NCBI GenBank assembly: GCA_944363895.1
Contig: CALVVP010000012.1
Coordinates: 1 to 8,499 of the forward strand
Origin: an uncultured Bacilli bacterium
Lineage (GTDB): Bacteria; Bacillota_I; Bacilli_A; RF39; UBA660
Length of the DNA stretch: 8,499 nucleotides
Reading direction: 5' to 3'
Below are positions 4,780 through 8,499 of this stretch, piece by piece. A program made the translations under genes and the position numbers. Position 1 is the first letter of the stretch, and each line of letters begins with the position of its first letter. The notes under the pieces were generated by a model, which was given only the letters and a program-made list of their open reading frames with translations, was not told the DNA's origin and ran no database searches.

Positions 4780-6909
4780 TTATTTTAAAGCTTCTTTACG
4801 CGATAAATTAAGTCTTCCCTTTTTATCGTATCCTAATGATTTAACAATTATCTCATCGCCAACTTTAACAACATCACTTGGTTTTTCAACCCGTTCTTTA
4901 GCTAAATGGGAAACATGAACTAAGCCTTCAGTTCCTGGCCATAATTCGACAAAACAACCAAAATCTTCCACTTTAACGACTTTACCAGTATAGATTTTAC
5001 CAGTTTCGACTTCTTTAATCACATCTTTAATCATTTCGGCGGTTTTTTCGATTATTTCTTTCGAAGTATGATAGATAATAACACGACCATCATCTTCTAA
5101 ATCAACTTTAACAGCATTGATATCATTAACGGAATTAACATGACTAGCTTCTAAAATGATTTTAGTAATCATTTCGCCACCTTTACCAATAACATCTTTA
5201 ATCTTATTAGGATCGATGGTAAAGACACAAGTTTTAGGAGCATATTTACTTACTTCTTTTCTTGGCTCTTTAATTTGTTGTTCGATAACATCTAATATTT
5301 CTAATCTAGCTTGATGAGCTTGATCTAAAGCTTCTTTTAATATTTGTTCAGTTATACCTTTGATTTTAATATCCATCTGTAAAGCACAAATACCGTTTCT
5401 TGTTCCCGCTACTTTAAAATCCATATCGCCTAAATGATCTTCCAAACCTTGAATATCAGTTAAAATAGTATAATCATCGCCACTCGTAATCAACCCCATC
5501 GCAATTCCCGCAACTGGTGCTTTAATTGGCACACCAGCAGCCATTAAACTCATACATCCCGCACAAATACTCGCTTGACTACTACTACCATTCGATTCTA
5601 ATATTTCCGATACTACTCTAATCGTATAAGGGAATTCTTCTTCACTAGGTATTACTTGTAATAAAGCTCTTTCACCTAAAGCGCCATGGCCAATTTCTCT
5701 TCTGCCTGGTGAACCATACCGTCCCGTTTCCCCAACCGAAAATTGAGGGAAATTATAGTGTAAAATAAAGCGTTTAGAATCTTCAATTCCTAAGCCATCT
5801 AATATTTGGTGTTCCCCTAAAGCTCCTAAAGTGGTAATTGATAAACTTTGGGTTTCTCCTCTTGTAAATAAAGCGGAACCATGAGTTCGCGGTAATAGGT
5901 CAATCGCTGTCGATAATGGTCTGATTTCCGTCATTTTTCGCCCGTCAGCTCTAATTTTTTCTTTAACGACAATATTTCTAAATACTTCATATTTGACATT
6001 TTCAAAAATATTCGCCACTTTAACTAATAATTCGGCTAATTCTTCTTCTTTTAAATTTTCATTTTCTAATTTATATTTTTCTAATAATTCTTCTTTGATA
6101 TTATCTAAAGTGGTATATTTTTCTTGTTTATCTTTTATTCTTAATGCGATGTCAATTTTATCTTTAATTAAATTAGTAACTTCACTAACTAATTCGGTAC
6201 TTATTTCTAATTTTGGATAATCGTATTTATCACCACCAATTTCGGCAATGATTTTTTCTTGAAATTCAATTAATTCTTTAATTGCTTCATGACCAAACAT
6301 TAAAGCTTTAAGCATATCTTCTTCACTAACTTCGCGACTTCCCGCTTCAACCATATTAATGGCCTCTTTAGTTCCTGATACCGTTAAATCGATATCCGAT
6401 TTTTCAGTTTCTTCAACAGTTGGATTAATAACAAATTTACCATCAACTCGTCCCACTTTAACGCCAGCTACTGGTCCATTAAAGGGAACTTGACTAATAC
6501 ATGTAGCTAATGAAGAACCAAATAAAGCTGTTATTTCTGGACTATTATCTTGATCGACGGATAAAACCGTATTGATAATTTGGACTTCATTTTTAAAATC
6601 TTCTGGGAATAAAGGACGCATTGGACGATCGATCATTCGCGCTGCTAAAGTAGCATTTTCCGTTGGCCTTCCTTCTCTTTTAATAAATCCCCCTGGTATT
6701 TTCCCCACTGAATATAATTTTTCATTATATAAAACTGTCAATGGAAAAAAATCCGATAATAAATTAACGTTTTTCGACATAACGACAGTTGATAAAACCA
6801 CGGTATCGCCATATCTAACTAAAATAGAACCATGAGCCTGTTTAGCTAATTCCCCGTTTTCAACAATTATTTTTCTCCCTCTAAAATCTAATTCGAATGT
6901 TCTTTTCAT
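4780..6909 (-). CDS. pnp: Polynucleotide phosphorylase (PNPase)
   Basis: This 709-residue enzyme is a phosphate-dependent 3'-to-5' exoribonuclease that can also add nucleotides, a core RNA decay enzyme. Domains in order are a first RNase PH domain (about 1-205), an all-helical linker (about 205-310), a second RNase PH domain (about 315-545) with FTRGETQ (348-354) and the catalytic aspartates Asp491 and Asp497 in EDHLGDMDFKVAGT, a KH domain (about 555-620) with the IGKGG loop (574-578), and an S1 domain (about 636-704). Length is normal. The KH domain has about nine extra residues (around 590-600) before VDLEDDGRV. The start is the ATG at 6909, with AGGAGG four bases upstream; an in-frame GTG at 6933 lies inside the intergenic hairpin and is unlikely. 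It follows rpsO by 40 bp and precedes the 286-residue gene by 24 bp. Confidence 0.98.
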   Translation of the reverse strand: MKRTFELDFRGRKIIVENGELAKQAHGSILVRYGDTVVLSTVVMSKNVNLLSDFFPLTVLYNEKLYSVGKIPGGFIKREGRPTENATLAARMIDRPMRPLFPEDFKNEVQIINTVLSVDQDNSPEITALFGSSLATCISQVPFNGPVAGVKVGRVDGKFVINPTVEETEKSDIDLTVSGTKEAINMVEAGSREVSEEDMLKALMFGHEAIKELIEFQEKIIAEIGGDKYDYPKLEISTELVSEVTNLIKDKIDIALRIKDKQEKYTTLDNIKEELLEKYKLENENLKEEELAELLVKVANIFENVKYEVFRNIVVKEKIRADGRKMTEIRPLSTAIDLLPRTHGSALFTRGETQSLSITTLGALGEHQILDGLGIEDSKRFILHYNFPQFSVGETGRYGSPGRREIGHGALGERALLQVIPSEEEFPYTIRVVSEILESNGSSSQASICAGCMSLMAAGVPIKAPVAGIAMGLITSGDDYTILTDIQGLEDHLGDMDFKVAGTRNGICALQMDIKIKGITEQILKEALDQAHQARLEILDVIEQQIKEPRKEVSKYAPKTCVFTIDPNKIKDVIGKGGEMITKIILEASHVNSVNDINAVKVDLEDDGRVIIYHTSKEIIEKTAEMIKDVIKEVETGKIYTGKVVKVEDFGCFVELWPGTEGLVHVSHLAKERVEKPSDVVKVGDEIIVKSLGYDKKGRLNLSRKEALK

Positions 6910-6927
6910 AATCCCTCCTATAATAAA

Positions 6928-6948
6928 AGACACTTAAAAAAAGTGCCT
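6928..6948 (-). promoter_or_regulatory. Intergenic hairpin between rpsO and pnp
   Basis: On the minus strand AGGCACTT and AAGTGTCT form an 8-bp stem (one G-U pair) around a loop of five T, followed by a weak T-run (TTTATT). It starts one base after the rpsO stop codon and ends a few bases before the pnp ribosome binding site. It could be a leaky terminator, or a processing or control site for pnp. In E. coli the rpsO-pnp gap also carries a partial terminator and an RNase III-cut stem used in PNPase autoregulation; a shared function here is inferred only from position. Confidence 0.55.
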
Positions 6949-6949
6949 A

Positions 6950-7219
6950 CTATTTTCTTAAATTTAATTCTTTAATTAATTTACGATATCTTGTAACATC
7001 ATGTTTTAATAAATAATTTAATAAGCTTCTGCGATGACCAACTTTCTTAAGTAATCCTCGACGTGAGTGGTAATCCTGATTATGTTCTTTTAAGTGTTCA
7101 GTCAAAGCATCAATTTCATCAGTTAAAATAGCAATTTGAACTTCAATACTACCAGTATCATTAGTATCTTTACCAAACTTTTTAACTAATTCTGCTTTTC
7201 TTTCTTTTGATAAAGCCAT
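6950..7219 (-). CDS. rpsO: Ribosomal protein S15
   Basis: This 89-residue protein is the usual length for bacterial S15, a small-subunit protein that binds the 16S rRNA central domain. The family signature is clear: TGSIEVQIAILTDEI (22-36), LTEHLKEHNQDYHSRRGL (39-56) and the basic VGHRRSLLNYL (60-70) that contacts rRNA. AAAGGAG precedes the ATG by eight bases. The gene has its own promoter (7304-7332) and a structured leader. It heads a unit with pnp, and the intergenic hairpin may set their relative expression. Confidence 0.99.
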   Translation of the reverse strand: MALSKERKAELVKKFGKDTNDTGSIEVQIAILTDEIDALTEHLKEHNQDYHSRRGLLKKVGHRRSLLNYLLKHDVTRYRKLIKELNLRK

Positions 7220-7225
7220 TAATAT

Positions 7226-7294
7226 TCTCCTTTCTTGATTAATTCGCTTGTTACCGAGAAAAAAATTGGAGAGGTTTTTAATCTCAGAAACAAG
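7226..7294 (-). promoter_or_regulatory. Structured rpsO leader, candidate S15 autoregulatory element
   Basis: In the rpsO leader, CTTGTT-T-CTGAG (7283-7294) pairs with CTCGG-T-AACAAG (7247-7258), giving 11 pairs around one T-T mismatch. The enclosed loop holds CCTCTCC (7268-7274), and its TCTCC can pair with GGAGA of the rpsO ribosome binding site (7226-7230), forming a possible pseudoknot. S15 is known to repress its own mRNA through such leader structures in several bacteria, with different folds. Assigning this one is inference, since I cannot match it to a catalogued motif. Confidence 0.5.
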
Positions 7295-7303
7295 TACTAT
7301 TTA

Positions 7304-7332
7304 ATAATACACTAAATTTAATAAAATGTAAA
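7304..7332 (-). promoter_or_regulatory. Promoter of rpsO-pnp
   Basis: TTTACA (7327-7332) and TATTAT (7304-7309) lie on the minus strand with exactly 17 bases between them. The expected start is near 7297, just before the leader stem. The -35 box begins only a few bases past the truB stop codon, so rpsO can be expressed separately from truB. Confidence 0.65.
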
Positions 7333-7335
7333 TAG

Positions 7336-8190
7336 TTAAATAAACATTTTATAAGGTTTTAATTTATTATCGACATTTTTATATAAAGCTAACACTTCTT
7401 CAGCGACAAATAAAACATATTCTTGCTGATAAATATTATCTAATATTTGACCGTTACTAACTTTAAATTTTAATTTATCATCAACTTTAACTGTATAATA
7501 ATCTTTTAAAGCTTCTTTAATTGTAATTATTTGATAATGATTATTTTTTAAATCATCTAATTTATAAGCATCAGTTATCGAATATTGACCTTGTCTTATT
7601 CTTCTTAAATTTTTCATTGTTCCAACTGTATTTAATTTAAGTGCAATATCATTAATTAAACTTCTAATATATGTTCCTTTACTTACTAGACAAGTAAATT
7701 TAATTATTGTTTGCTTATTTTCATGTTTTAAACTATCTAATTTTATCTGTTTGATTGTCACTAATCTTTTTGGTAAAGTTATTTCTTCATTATTCCTAGC
7801 ATATTCATATAATTTTTTGCCTTTTATTTTCACAGCTGAATAAATCGGTACTTCTTGTTCATAACTTCCTAAAAATGAATTTAAAGTGTTTGTAATTTCT
7901 TCTTTAGTAAAATTAGTATTTTCTTTCTTTAAAACATTACCTGTTATATCTAAAGTATCAGTTTTTAAACCTAAAATAGCTTCAACTTGATATTTCTTTT
8001 CGGTAGCCGTTATTAGTTCGTTTAATTTCGTTGCCTTACCGATTGTTAAGACTAATACACCAGTCGCTATTGGATCTAAAGTACCGGTATGTCCTACTTT
8101 TTTTGTTTTAAATATTTTAGATACTTCATTTACCACATCACGACTAGTCATATCTTTTTCTTTATCAATTATCAATAAACCGTTAATCAT
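7336..8190 (-). CDS. truB: tRNA pseudouridine-55 synthase
   Basis: This 284-residue enzyme converts U55 of the tRNA T loop to pseudouridine. The N-terminus MINGLLIIDKEKDMTSRDVV is typical. The catalytic Asp39 is in GHTGTLDPIATGVL, followed by the conserved Tyr67 (KKYQ), GLKTDTLD (74-81), VPIYSAVKIKG, and KGTYIRSL (171-178). A C-terminal PUA-like region occupies about 230-284. I chose the ATG at 8190 because it gives the family-typical N-terminus; the in-frame ATG at 8199 adds three residues and has no ribosome binding site. The chosen start overlaps the end of yugP by 8 bases (ATGATTAA), and only a weak GGA lies upstream, so translation is probably coupled to yugP. Confidence 0.96.
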   Translation of the reverse strand: MINGLLIIDKEKDMTSRDVVNEVSKIFKTKKVGHTGTLDPIATGVLVLTIGKATKLNELITATEKKYQVEAILGLKTDTLDITGNVLKKENTNFTKEEITNTLNSFLGSYEQEVPIYSAVKIKGKKLYEYARNNEEITLPKRLVTIKQIKLDSLKHENKQTIIKFTCLVSKGTYIRSLINDIALKLNTVGTMKNLRRIRQGQYSITDAYKLDDLKNNHYQIITIKEALKDYYTVKVDDKLKFKVSNGQILDNIYQQEYVLFVAEEVLALYKNVDNKLKPYKMFI

Positions 8191-8499
8191 CGCGTCCATT
8201 TAATAAAATAACTAATCTTAAAAGTTGAAGCAAGTTAGATATTAAACCAGCCACATAAGTTAAAGCTGCTGCAAATAAAACTTTGCTTACTTGTTCATGT
8301 TCATTATTATCGATTATTCCTAATTGAATCAATTGTTCTTTGGCTCGTTTTGAAGCGTCAAATTCAACTGGTAAAGTAACTAATTGAAATAAAATGGTGG
8401 CTAATAAAATTAAAATACTTATTTTTAAATAACCAGTTATTCCCGCAAATATCGAAATAACTAAACCGAAATAACCTAAATAAGAAACAAAATTAACAA
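8183..8499 (-). CDS. yugP: YugP-type membrane zinc metallopeptidase, C-terminal part
   Basis: This reading frame enters from the right edge and gives the last 104 residues; the rest lies outside the window. Two hydrophobic segments (about 8-44 here) lead into LFQLVTLPVEFDASKRAKEQL, a motif typical of the neutral zinc metallopeptidase family that includes B. subtilis YugP (about 225 residues). It is followed by VSKVLFAAALTYVAGLISNLLQLLRL, the conserved final membrane helix. The HExxH zinc site lies upstream and is not seen here. The protein would be an integral membrane peptidase with unknown substrate. Its stop overlaps the truB start by 8 bp, so the two genes are probably one operon. Confidence 0.88.
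   Translation of the reverse strand, partial: VNFVSYLGYFGLVISIFAGITGYLKISILILLATILFQLVTLPVEFDASKRAKEQLIQLGIIDNNEHEQVSKVLFAAALTYVAGLISNLLQLLRLVILLNGRDD

Noticed and set aside
6910..6933. Upstream GTG start for pnp
   Set aside because: It lies in the intergenic hairpin, and the added residues are partly encoded by the AGGAGG site serving the ATG at 6909.
7323..7350. Hairpin as a truB terminator (AAAATGT/ACATTTT)
   Set aside because: Only seven mostly A-T pairs with a 14-nt loop and no proper T-run; it also overlaps the rpsO -35 box, so chance is likely.
1..8499. CRISPR array, insertion sequence, phage or defence genes
   Set aside because: No regularly spaced repeats, transposase motifs, terminal inverted repeats or related proteins were seen; nearly all of the window is housekeeping genes.

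Overview
The window is AT-rich and tightly packed with housekeeping genes. It looks like a chromosome segment from a low-GC Bacillota or Mollicutes-like bacterium, for example an uncultured gut Bacilli or RF39-type lineage. Supporting signs are strong GGAGG-type ribosome binding sites, Bacillus-like promoters, and a Bacillota gene set (yerB, yugP, and rpsO followed by pnp). The genetic code is the standard bacterial one: the tryptophans I checked in the HD protein, YerB and PNPase are TGG, and one gene ends in TGA. The exact taxon cannot be read from this stretch.

Every gene except one (the HIT protein) is on the minus strand, so transcription runs mostly from right to left. From the right edge the minus-strand order is: the C-terminal part of a YugP-type membrane zinc metallopeptidase; truB (tRNA pseudouridine-55 synthase), which overlaps yugP by 8 bp; a promoter and a structured leader; rpsO (ribosomal protein S15); a hairpin; pnp (polynucleotide phosphorylase); and an unrecognised 286-residue protein. 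That last gene ends stop-to-stop against the plus-strand HIT gene, and one hairpin spans both gene ends. Further left come a divergent class II cysteine desulfurase (SufS-type), tRNA-Thr(CGU), yerB (DUF3048 membrane-anchored protein), an HD-domain hydrolase, tRNA-Arg(CCU) with its own promoter and terminator, and a promoter reading out of the left edge.

The rpsO-pnp block joins translation to RNA turnover, as in many bacteria, and truB and the two tRNAs fit the same RNA and translation theme. The leader of rpsO folds into a stem whose loop can pair with the rpsO ribosome binding site, which suggests S15 feedback control. Three minus-strand promoters share a TGTGnTATAAT extended -10 element.

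I see no mobile element, CRISPR array, phage gene, toxin-antitoxin pair or defence system. The least explained parts are the 286-residue protein downstream of pnp, the terminator-like hairpin between the divergent sufS and hit genes, and the repeat-bearing AT-rich stretch at the left edge (about 19-157).
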